A DNA stretch of 11,748 nucleotides, taken from positions 1-11,748 of the forward strand of contig JAGQQQ010000807.1 in NCBI GenBank assembly GCA_020426125.1, given 5' to 3'. Below the pieces are notes generated by a model. That model had not been told where the DNA came from and made no database searches. It saw only the letters and a program-made list of their open reading frames with translations. This DNA comes from Planctomycetaceae bacterium (GTDB taxonomy: Bacteria > Planctomycetota > Planctomycetia > Planctomycetales > Planctomycetaceae). Position 1 is the stretch's first letter. Every line of letters starts with the position of its first letter. Shown here one piece after another: positions 1-5,842 of this stretch. The translations under genes and the position numbers were made by a program.

Positions 1-153
1 CGCCATCTAGCGGGGTGTCGGACATAAAATTCTCCCAACGAGGCGGAATAGGTGTTTGTCAGTCAACCGACTATGATGTCACGATATCGAACCCCGCAGG
101 AGGTTCAACCCTCTCCCGACCGGATCGGGATGTCTTGGATGGGATGCTGCCCA

Positions 154-354
154 GTGAAGATTTGTGTGAATGGTGGCGAACGGCAAGTTGCCGATGGTCT
201 GACCATCGCGAAGTTGCTCCAGGAATTAGAAATGGATCCCCGCTATCTCGCCGTCGAGCGAAATCGAGAACTCGTCCCCCGATCCCAGCACAAGGATTGC
301 GTCCTCACGGAAGGAGACGAGATCGAGATCGTCACACTCGTCGGTGGAGGTTGA
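154..354 (+). CDS. thiS: ThiS, sulfur carrier protein for thiamine biosynthesis
   Basis: ThiS is a small ubiquitin-fold protein. Its C-terminal Gly-Gly is adenylated by ThiF-type enzymes and then thiocarboxylated, giving sulfur to thiazole synthase ThiG in the cytoplasm. The 66-residue product begins VKICVNGGERQ (read as MKICVNGG), has the mid-domain signature LAVERNRELVPR, then GDEIEIVTLVGGG at the end, so the reactive Gly-Gly terminus is intact. Length fits the family (about 65-70 aa). The start is not certain. GTG at 154 matches the family N-terminus and has a weak GGGA nine bases upstream. ATG at 139 and ATG at 130 are in frame and would add 5 or 8 residues. An AGGAGG at 98-103 is too far from any of them to decide. 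The cinA-like gene follows 58 bp downstream on the same strand. No thiG, thiF or thiO is visible. MoaD is the main alternative, but the ERN...VPR and EIV.LVGGG patterns favour ThiS. Confidence 0.88.
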   Translation: MKICVNGGERQVADGLTIAKLLQELEMDPRYLAVERNRELVPRSQHKDCVLTEGDEIEIVTLVGGG

Positions 355-412
355 TGGTGAGAGGCAGTGGGGTTTTGGACAGTTCTTCGGTCGAGAAGCG
401 AAGTCGGAATCT

Positions 413-1600
413 ATGAACGCGGAAATCGTGGCCATCGGCACGGAACTGACCTCCGGAGCAAAACTCGACACCAATAGCCAATGGCTGAGCCTGCAACTGG
501 CTGAGTTGGGGATTCTCGTGTTGTATCACACCACGGTCGCTGACGAACTCGATAGAAATATCGACGTCTTGCGGATTGCCTCGGAACGAGCCGATCTCGT
601 GCTGATCACCGGAGGACTCGGGCCCACGCAGGATGACCTGACGCGTGAAGCCATGGCGGGCGTCGCGGGAGTGGAGCTGGAACTGCACCAACCCTCCCTG
701 GATCAGATCGAGCAGTTTTTCAAAGGACGGGGTCGCGAAATGCCGGCGAGAAACCGAGTCCAAGCGATGGTTCCCGCCGGGGCCGAGCCGTTGTTGAATC
801 CCGTCGGGACAGCACCCGGAGTTTGGATGGAGCTTCCTCGAACCTCGGGGGAGCCCTGCCGAATGGCAGCGATGCCGGGCGTCCCGACGGAAATGCACAA
901 GATGTTTCGTGAGCAGGTTCGCCCCCGTCTCCCCGGAGGCCGGCAGGTCATTCGTCGGGCGCGCATCAACTGTTTCGGGCTTGGCGAATCGGCGACCGAA
1001 GAACTTCTGGGCGACCTCACGTCGCGCGGCCACGATCCCGATGTCGGGATCACCGCCCATGACGCGACGATCACCCTGCGAATCAATGCCACCGGAGCGA
1101 ATGAAGACGAATGCCTCGCGAAGATTTCCTCTGCATCTCAGGATATTCGCAACCGTCTCGGCGACTACGTCTTTGGAGTCGAGGATGAACAACTTGAACA
1201 TGTCCTCGTCCGCCAACTGATTCAAATGGGGAAGAGTTTTGTGACGCTGGAGTCGGGCACGTGTGGATTGTTGGCGGAGTGGATTTCGCATGTGGACGAT
1301 GCCGCGGCCTGCTATCGAGGCGGAATGGTGCGTCCCGTATTGCCGCAAAGTCCCATGCAGGATGCCCGACAACTTCAGGCGTTAATGCTGGCGGACTTTG
1401 TCATCTATGTCGGCGAAGAGAAACTGGAATCGGATGCGACCGGCCGCCTTGTCTCCAAGATGGAAATTGGATGGGCTGCCGCCGATGGTCGCACATGGTC
1501 GAGCCAACTTCCCTGGAGCGGAAATCCGGCCATCGCCAAAAGCCGAGCGGCGAAGACGGCATTGAACGAGCTGCGACGGGCGCTGTCGCAACCCCGCTAA
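413..1600 (+). CDS. cinA: CinA-family protein with degenerate C-terminal deamidase domain
   Basis: The 395-residue product has the CinA N-terminal domain (MoCF-binding fold, COG1058): GTELTSGAKLDTN at 9-21, TGGLGPTQDDLTREA at 66-80 and MPGVPTEMHKM near 154-165. In the family this half carries pyrophosphatase-type activity on ADP-ribose and related nucleotides. The C-terminal half (about 265-395) lies where CinA normally has the NMN deamidase (PncC) domain. Its hallmark ESCTGG appears as ESGTCG (Glu280, Ser281), the downstream GGxVxYSNxxK motif is reduced to RGGMV with no matching Lys, and the GAVS and TGIAGPxGG motifs cannot be found. The deamidase half is therefore probably inactive. Total length is slightly short for CinA (usually about 410-430). 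Start ATG at 413 is chosen because MNAEIVAIGTEL is the family N-terminus; a GTG at 344 is in frame but would overlap thiS, and no clear ribosome site precedes either. Probably co-transcribed with thiS. Convergent with ppx. Confidence 0.88.
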   Translation: MNAEIVAIGTELTSGAKLDTNSQWLSLQLAELGILVLYHTTVADELDRNIDVLRIASERADLVLITGGLGPTQDDLTREAMAGVAGVELELHQPSLDQIEQFFKGRGREMPARNRVQAMVPAGAEPLLNPVGTAPGVWMELPRTSGEPCRMAAMPGVPTEMHKMFREQVRPRLPGGRQVIRRARINCFGLGESATEELLGDLTSRGHDPDVGITAHDATITLRINATGANEDECLAKISSASQDIRNRLGDYVFGVEDEQLEHVLVRQLIQMGKSFVTLESGTCGLLAEWISHVDDAAACYRGGMVRPVLPQSPMQDARQLQALMLADFVIYVGEEKLESDATGRLVSKMEIGWAAADGRTWSSQLPWSGNPAIAKSRAAKTALNELRRALSQPR

Positions 1601-1635
1601 TCAAAACTTCGGCGTCCGGAGGACACCGGCGAAAC

Positions 1636-1655
1636 AATGGATTGCCAAATCCATT
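1636..1655. terminator. Weak hairpin between convergent cinA and ppx
   Basis: In the 75-bp gap between the cinA stop and the ppx stop there is a perfect 8-bp inverted repeat: AATGGATT at 1636-1643 and AATCCATT at 1648-1655 around a four-base loop. It is AT-rich and has no T-run on either side, so it is only a candidate for ending either transcript. No better hairpin is seen in this gap. Confidence 0.3.
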
Positions 1656-1675
1656 CCGATTGAACCCCGCGACTT

Positions 1676-3277
1676 CTACAGCTGCGAACTGGGCTCGGAA
1701 ACGAGCGGGCGCGACTGCGTCCTCAAGAGAATATCCAATCCAAAGATCGCCTCAAAGAACGTGCGGTTTCTGCGGACGGCAATCTGCTCCATGGAAAGGT
1801 CTTCGGTCTGGGGAACGGTGAGGATAATCCGGTCACGGACCTGGGAACACTCCAGTTGCCGGATTCTCTGATTTCGCGAGGCGTCCAGGGCAATTGCAAT
1901 CCGTAGAATCGCCGCCAATTTGGAGACGACAACGCGGCGTTGACGGTCCATCGAGGCATACGCCTGATGAGAGGACTTCGGCATCGCGCGACGATGATAC
2001 CGGGCCACCATTCCAATCAGATTCAAATCCTCCTGAGTCAAACCGAACAGGCTGCTATTCATGATCAAATACATGGAGTGCTTATGCATGCTCGATGTAT
2101 TGATGTATGCGCCGATTTCATGCAGCGCCGCGGCGACACAAAGGACAGTTTCGTACCGTTCCTCCAGTTCGTGATATTTCCGGAGCTGCTGAAAAAGGAG
2201 ACGACACAGCTCCGCCACGGTCTTGGCGTGATCTTCATCCACATCATACTTCCGAGCCAGCTCCCACGTCGCCCGAAGGATCTGTTTGCGAAAATCTTCC
2301 GACCAGGCGCCTCCTTCTGACAGGTCGCGGACAAGTCCGTCGCGCAGGTTGACGCTGCAGACGTAAATGCGGTCGACATGGATCGCCTCGGCGATCTTCA
2401 AGTTCGCCAGCAACGCTGGTCCGACCGTTTCCGCCTCCGCGTAGGTCAAATGAAACCGATTCACAATCGACTCTTCTGATTGGGAGAACAGAAAGTCAAC
2501 AAACTCGGCCAGTCGATCAAGTTTCAATTTGACGAGCCGGTCCTTCTTGACCGGATCATCCAGAATCTCTTCGCAGGCGAACCGCATGTCACTTCCCATG
2601 GCGACCATGTTCTCGGAAGGATGTGCCGTGAGCATTTCCTCAAATGGTTCCAGATGGCTATGGATTTCCGCTTCCAACAATTTCTTGGCCCGCGAGCGGG
2701 GAACATGGTAGGACGCCAGTGTTTGTTGCAATCGGAGCGATCCGAGACGAAAGGCATGCGAATAGTCGACATTTCCCTCTTCAAGGATCAACAGTTCCGT
2801 GCTTCCGCCTCCCACTTCCACGATCATCGAACGGGACTTGAACAACGCCGGTTGGGCCTTGAGAAGCGGCTGCACCCCCCGATAGGTGATACGATGAATC
2901 TCGGCCGCATCCAACGTCTCAACAGACAACCCTGTCGCCACAAAAACCCGGTCGACAAAGTTGATCCGATTCACCGCTTCCCGGACCGCGCTTGTGGCGA
3001 CAATCCGAATGTCCTCGGAGCGCGTGATGCCATATTCCTCAAGCTTGCGTCTGTACGCCCGGAGCACTGCGATGCATTCTTCGATCATTCCCCGGGAGAT
3101 TTCCCCAGCGGTAAACGACTGGTGCCCGAGTGAGAGCGCTTGCGTCAAGGATTCCAGGTGGCGAATGGCACCATCCGGAAGGATCTCCGCGATCGCCATC
3201 CGAATCGCCGACGTTCCAATATCGATGACGGCGACGATTCGAGATCGGGTGGATGTCGAACGGGTCTGAGGATCCAC
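1676..3277 (-). CDS. ppx: Ppx/GppA family exopolyphosphatase / pppGpp phosphatase
   Basis: The 533-residue protein belongs to the ASKHA-fold Ppx/GppA family, which removes terminal phosphates from polyphosphate or converts pppGpp to ppGpp in the cytoplasm. Visible motifs: phosphate loop DIGTSAIRM at 19-27; IVATSAVREAVNR at 92-104; LDAAEIHRITYRGV at 122-135, whose Glu126 aligns with the catalytic Glu of the ISGxEEARLIYLGV motif; and the second phosphate loop VEVGGGSTEL at 153-162. The C-terminal part carries the HD-like domain of long Ppx proteins: AALHEIGAYI at 383-392, MHKHSMYLI at 397-405 and VARYHRRAMP at 424-433. The classic His-Asp reads His386-Glu387. Length matches two-domain Ppx/GppA (about 500-530). 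GTG start; SD-like GGAG at 3286-3289 lies 8 bases upstream. It follows nfo on the same strand after 102 bp. Sequence alone does not separate Ppx from GppA activity. Confidence 0.92.
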   Translation of the reverse strand: MDPQTRSTSTRSRIVAVIDIGTSAIRMAIAEILPDGAIRHLESLTQALSLGHQSFTAGEISRGMIEECIAVLRAYRRKLEEYGITRSEDIRIVATSAVREAVNRINFVDRVFVATGLSVETLDAAEIHRITYRGVQPLLKAQPALFKSRSMIVEVGGGSTELLILEEGNVDYSHAFRLGSLRLQQTLASYHVPRSRAKKLLEAEIHSHLEPFEEMLTAHPSENMVAMGSDMRFACEEILDDPVKKDRLVKLKLDRLAEFVDFLFSQSEESIVNRFHLTYAEAETVGPALLANLKIAEAIHVDRIYVCSVNLRDGLVRDLSEGGAWSEDFRKQILRATWELARKYDVDEDHAKTVAELCRLLFQQLRKYHELEERYETVLCVAAALHEIGAYINTSSMHKHSMYLIMNSSLFGLTQEDLNLIGMVARYHRRAMPKSSHQAYASMDRQRRVVVSKLAAILRIAIALDASRNQRIRQLECSQVRDRIILTVPQTEDLSMEQIAVRRNRTFFEAIFGLDILLRTQSRPLVSEPSSQL

Positions 3278-3285
3278 AACTCATG

Positions 3286-3289
3286 CTCC
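3286..3289 (-). promoter_or_regulatory. Ribosome binding site supporting the GTG start of ppx
   Basis: On the minus strand GGAG sits 8 bases before the GTG at 3275-3277. A nearby ATG at 3282-3284 is in a different frame, so the GTG is the best-supported start for the phosphatase. Confidence 0.55.
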
Positions 3290-3379
3290 GAGAAAACAGC
3301 GAACTTTCGGCTCGACGGGAACGGATTCGAAATTCTAATCCAGAACACGTCGGAGTGGCATCAAGGGGATTCCGGGAAA

Positions 3380-4234
3380 TTACTCCAATAGCGATCTGAG
3401 GACACGGAGATTGACAACGTCCATGTCCTCTCCGTCTCGCTTTTCCTTTTTGGTTTCCAGATACATTGGCAGTTTGGCAAACCGCTTGTCGTTCAACACA
3501 AGGCGGAACGGCTCCAATCCGAGAAATCCCTCTCCAATGTGTTCATGTCGGTCAACACGGCTTCCCTGCTCCTTTTTGCTGTCATTCAAGTGAAATGCCT
3601 TGATTCGCTTGATGCCGATCTTGTCATCAAACTCATCGAATGTCGCTTTGTACTCCGCCTTGGTCTTCAGTCCATACCCGGCTGCGAACAGATGGCAGGT
3701 GTCGATACAGACCCCGTAGCGATCGGGCTCCTCGGCACCGCCCATGATCTCCGCGAGGTGTTCGAATCGATACCCCAGGTTCGTCCCCTGGCCGGCCGTG
3801 ACTTCGACCCAAGTTCGAACAGAAAAACCCGATGTTCGACGGTGGGCCTCATTGAGCCCCTTGGCAATTCGCTTCAGCCCCTCTTCCTCCGAACTTCCCA
3901 CGTAGCTGCCGGGGTGCATGACAACTCCCTGGAGCCCCAACGCTTCGGCTCGTTCCAACTCGATGACATAGGCGTCAAGCGACTTCTTCCACAACTCATC
4001 ATCCGGGCTTCCCAGGTTGATGAGGTAGCTGTCGTGTGAACAGGGCGTCTGGATCCCCGTTTTTTTGACAGCCTCCCGAAACAACCGGACGTCCTCATCC
4101 GAAATCGCCTTGGCCCGCCACTGGTTGTTGTTCTTCGTGAAGATTTGGACGGTGTCCATTCCGTAGTCCGACGCCTGATAGACGGCCTTGTGGTAGCCCC
4201 CGGCGATCGAAAGGTGGGATCCGAGTAACGGCAT
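3380..4234 (-). CDS. nfo: Endonuclease IV (AP endonuclease, deoxyribonuclease IV)
   Basis: Endonuclease IV cuts DNA 5' of abasic sites and trims blocked 3' ends in base excision repair. It is a TIM barrel with three zinc ions. The 284-residue product has the family N-terminus LLGSHLSIAGG and all nine residues matching the E. coli Nfo zinc ligands: His67 (CSHDSYLINLG), His107 (VVMHPGS), Glu144 (VEVTAGQG), Asp178 and His181 (CIDTCHLFAAGY), His215 (FHLNDSK), Asp228 and His230 (RVDRHEHIGEG) and Glu260 (YLETKKEK). Length equals the E. coli enzyme within a residue or two. The final ligand loop reads ETKKEK where many members have ETP. Start ATG at 4234 is chosen because MPLLGSHLSIAGG is the family N-terminus; an upstream in-frame TTG at 4276 would add 14 unlikely residues. 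No good SD precedes the ATG. The ppx gene lies downstream on the same strand. Confidence 0.96.
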   Translation of the reverse strand: MPLLGSHLSIAGGYHKAVYQASDYGMDTVQIFTKNNNQWRAKAISDEDVRLFREAVKKTGIQTPCSHDSYLINLGSPDDELWKKSLDAYVIELERAEALGLQGVVMHPGSYVGSSEEEGLKRIAKGLNEAHRRTSGFSVRTWVEVTAGQGTNLGYRFEHLAEIMGGAEEPDRYGVCIDTCHLFAAGYGLKTKAEYKATFDEFDDKIGIKRIKAFHLNDSKKEQGSRVDRHEHIGEGFLGLEPFRLVLNDKRFAKLPMYLETKKEKRDGEDMDVVNLRVLRSLLE

Positions 4235-4419
4235 GTTTGGGCACGATTCTTTCAAAGAGGGATGACAACGAGACAAATGGCGACTGACCGCGACAAAACT
4301 TTCTCGGAAAAACGAGTAACAGTCAGCAGGAGTCTCCGCTCAGATATTCAGCAAGGGACGAGTCACTTCAAAACACAAAACTCAAACAAACCTAACCAAC
4401 TCAACCTCAGGAGAAAACC
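4235..4419. promoter_or_regulatory. Divergent intergenic region with G-free leader (4363-4409)
   Basis: This 185-bp gap must hold the promoters of nfo (leftward) and the small exported protein gene (rightward). No convincing -35/-10 pair was found for either. The last part, 4363-4409, has 47 bases on the plus strand without a single G, mostly A and C, ending at the ribosome site AGGAG (4409-4413). Such a stretch should be unstructured in the mRNA and would keep the ribosome site open. Further upstream there are small inverted repeats: CTGAC (4284-4288) with GTCAG (4322-4326) enclosing CTCG (4303-4306) with CGAG (4313-4316), and the palindrome GGAGTCTCC at 4329-4337. Their role is unknown. Confidence 0.45.
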
Positions 4420-4740
4420 ATGAAAGTTCGCATGACCCTCGCCGCCGCCGCAGTCGCTGTTGCCGCCGCTTTTGGAATGGGAATGACCAACACTGCTGAA
4501 GCGGGCGGCTGCTACGGAGGATACTGCCACACGCCCGTGATCGTGCAACGGCCAATCCACTACGGATATGATTACTACACGCCCCGAGTGCTGATTCGAA
4601 CCGACTGCTATGGCCGTCACTTCTTCATCAACAACTACGGCGTCAACCAGTTCCTGCAGTGTGATCACCTCGGACGTTACTACTTCTTCCAAAATCACAA
4701 CCGCTGCTACGTCAACAACTACTCGCTGCTTGGCTACTAA
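4420..4740 (+). CDS. Small exported Tyr/His-rich protein, function unknown
   Basis: I do not recognise a named family. The 106-residue product starts with a clear Sec signal peptide: MKVRM, a hydrophobic Ala/Val stretch at 7-20, and a likely cleavage after AEA at residue 28. The mature part is about 78 residues, with 13 tyrosines, several histidines and five cysteines (31, 36, 63, 81, 96), so it probably acts outside the cytoplasm and could be a cell-surface or envelope protein. An imperfect internal repeat is visible: DCYGRHFFIN at 62-71 and DHLGRYYFFQN at 82-92, pattern DxxGR followed by three to four aromatic residues. The ribosome site is strong (AGGAG at 4409-4413, six bases before ATG) and sits behind an unstructured G-free leader, suggesting high expression. 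It is single-gene, divergent from nfo and convergent with yegP. The odd number of cysteines leaves one unpaired. Confidence 0.85.
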   Translation: MKVRMTLAAAAVAVAAAFGMGMTNTAEAGGCYGGYCHTPVIVQRPIHYGYDYYTPRVLIRTDCYGRHFFINNYGVNQFLQCDHLGRYYFFQNHNRCYVNNYSLLGY

Positions 4741-4937
4741 GAACGCTATCAAAATCGATTTGAGCAGTGAGAGCGAGCAGCTCATTTGCCAGACAAGGAA
4801 TCCGAAGCTGGCCAGTCCTGAGACTTGTCGATGCCGGATGACGCCGCATGGCGAATGACGCTGCCGCTCGAACTCAAACAAAGTTTCGATGGCGGTTCTT
4901 CGCCGACGGATCGCCCCAAGCGGCGACTTCAAGAGAA

Positions 4938-4975
4938 AGCCCCCACGAGGCGGAACGCTTCGCGGGGGCTCTTTC
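4938..4975. terminator. Strong, probably bidirectional terminator
   Basis: A long hairpin sits between the end of the small exported protein gene and the end of the yegP-like gene. The outer stem is AGCCCCC (4938-4944) with GGGGGCT (4964-4970). After one A/C mismatch, an inner stem CGAGGCG (4946-4952) pairs with CGCTTCG (4956-4962), with one G-T wobble and a GAA loop. CTTTC follows on the plus strand and CTTTCTCTT on the minus strand, so it could stop both convergent transcripts. The 197 bases before it, 4741-4937, hold no gene that I can support. Confidence 0.8.
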
Positions 4976-4990
4976 ACGTCCGGACATGGA

Positions 4991-5323
4991 TCACGTGAGA
5001 TCCTCAACGGCCGTCGTCGAACCGGCCTTCATGACAGCTTTGATTCCTTTCTCCATCATCGCCGGCGTCGAATAGTATTCGCTTTGGCCAATAATTTTAC
5101 TGTTGGCGGCCCGCAGGACGAAATAGGGCTTTTTGGAACGGTTCTCTCGCCGATCGTACCGCGAATCGTTTTCACAATTCTTCTGAACGGAAGCAATCCC
5201 CCGTTTGGCACTCGACTTCTGCTTGTAGGACTCGCTGCTCAAGATGATTTCTCCATTGGCAGCGTGCAGGTTGAACTTCACCTCGCCGTTCTTGATCTTC
5301 TTCAATACAAACTTCGCGGGCAT
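4991..5323 (-). CDS. YegP-like protein with two DUF1508 repeats
   Basis: The 110-residue product is a tandem duplication of the short YegP/DUF1508 unit (COG3422): KFVLKKIKNGEVKFNLHAAN then GEIILSSESY and AKRGIASVQKN in the first half (residues 4-49), and KKPYFVLRAAN, SKIIGQSEYY and MEKGIKAVMKA in the second (64-100). Each unit has the pattern F-L-x-A-A-N-x-x-I-I-x-x-S-E-x-Y, then a helix with KGI. Length matches E. coli YegP (about 110). Small proteins of this family are cytoplasmic and their biochemical role is not established; I do not assign one. The ribosome site is strong on the minus strand: AGGAG at 5329-5333, five bases from the ATG. It is convergent with the small exported protein gene across the hairpin at 4938-4975. 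Confidence 0.88.
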   Translation of the reverse strand: MPAKFVLKKIKNGEVKFNLHAANGEIILSSESYKQKSSAKRGIASVQKNCENDSRYDRRENRSKKPYFVLRAANSKIIGQSEYYSTPAMMEKGIKAVMKAGSTTAVEDLT

Positions 5324-5347
5324 GGTCTCTCCTTCCTCACCAAAGCC

Positions 5348-5596
5348 TCAATTCCCTTCCCACGCCCAGGCTCGCACGGTGGCGGTCCAAATCATCAAAC
5401 GGGAGAAGGCATAAAACGCCATCATCTTCCATCCCGGCTGAATGCGGGAAAACGACGACTTCCGAACTTCACCAAAGGTGCCATCGGAATTCAAGACGTT
5501 TCGAGGAGTTTCGGGAGAGAATGCTGTGATCGAAAGAGCGTATCGGCGTTGAGTCGGCAAGCCGAATCCAATCTGTTCTCGGGCCGGAAGAGGCAT
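5348..5596 (-). CDS. Doubtful short ORF upstream of yegP, function unknown
   Basis: An 82-codon open frame begins at an ATG and ends 24 bp before the yegP-like start on the same strand. The frame stays open upstream of the ATG until about 5670 without another good start. Codon choice is not absurd for this genome, and the product is basic with a hydrophobic, Trp-rich C-terminus (KMMAFYAFSRLMIWTATVRA). I recognise no family, and the nearest SD-like string (AGGGAG) is about 21 bases before the ATG, too far to help. It could be a small gene, a decayed fragment, or chance. The motif AGGCATAAAA(A)CG occurs twice here on the plus strand, at 5407-5418 and 5591-5603. The rest of 5337-5842 holds nothing else I can support; no clear terminator follows the GH57 gene that ends at 5843. 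Confidence 0.2.
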   Translation of the reverse strand: MPLPAREQIGFGLPTQRRYALSITAFSPETPRNVLNSDGTFGEVRKSSFSRIQPGWKMMAFYAFSRLMIWTATVRAWAWEGN

Positions 5597-5842
5597 AAAA
5601 ACGAAAATCTGTTCTCCCTGGAAAGTTTCAGAACGCGCCGTGGTTCCCCTCGTTCAACCATCCTTACCAATCGACAGACGTATGATTCCCATCACGGGAG
5701 ATGACGAGCAACCTCGAACGATCTGTCGTCTTAGGATGGACAGAACATTTTTGTTACCACGGGATTGGCTCCGGTCGCATTCTTTTCCAATCTGGGGCGC
5801 CATTGCCTTGCTCCGAACCGGCGAGACTCAAGTGGAAACAAT

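Noticed and set aside
56..77. TTGTCA (56-61) and TATGAT (72-77) as a promoter for thiS
   Set aside because: The spacer is only 10 bases, far from the usual 16-18.
98..103. AGGAGG as the ribosome site of thiS
   Set aside because: No in-frame start codon lies 5-10 bases downstream; the nearest in-frame start, ATG at 130, is 26 bases away.
332..1372. Long open frame on the minus strand opposite cinA
   Set aside because: Its product is Arg/His-rich with no family resemblance, while the opposite strand encodes clear CinA motifs.
2480..3133. Open frame on the plus strand opposite ppx
   Set aside because: Shadow of the phosphatase; the real motifs are on the minus strand.
3310..3350. Minus-strand TTGATG and TAGAAT between nfo and ppx as a ppx promoter
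   Set aside because: The spacing is about 21 bases and no other -35 fits, so an internal promoter is not supported.
4363..5007. 214-codon minus-strand frame across the small exported protein gene
   Set aside because: It overlaps the strong hairpin and the signal-peptide gene; the Val-rich stretch is the complement of the Tyr/Asn-rich coding strand.
4889..5704. 271-codon plus-strand frame across yegP
   Set aside because: It covers the clear two-repeat YegP-like gene on the other strand and its product is low-complexity.
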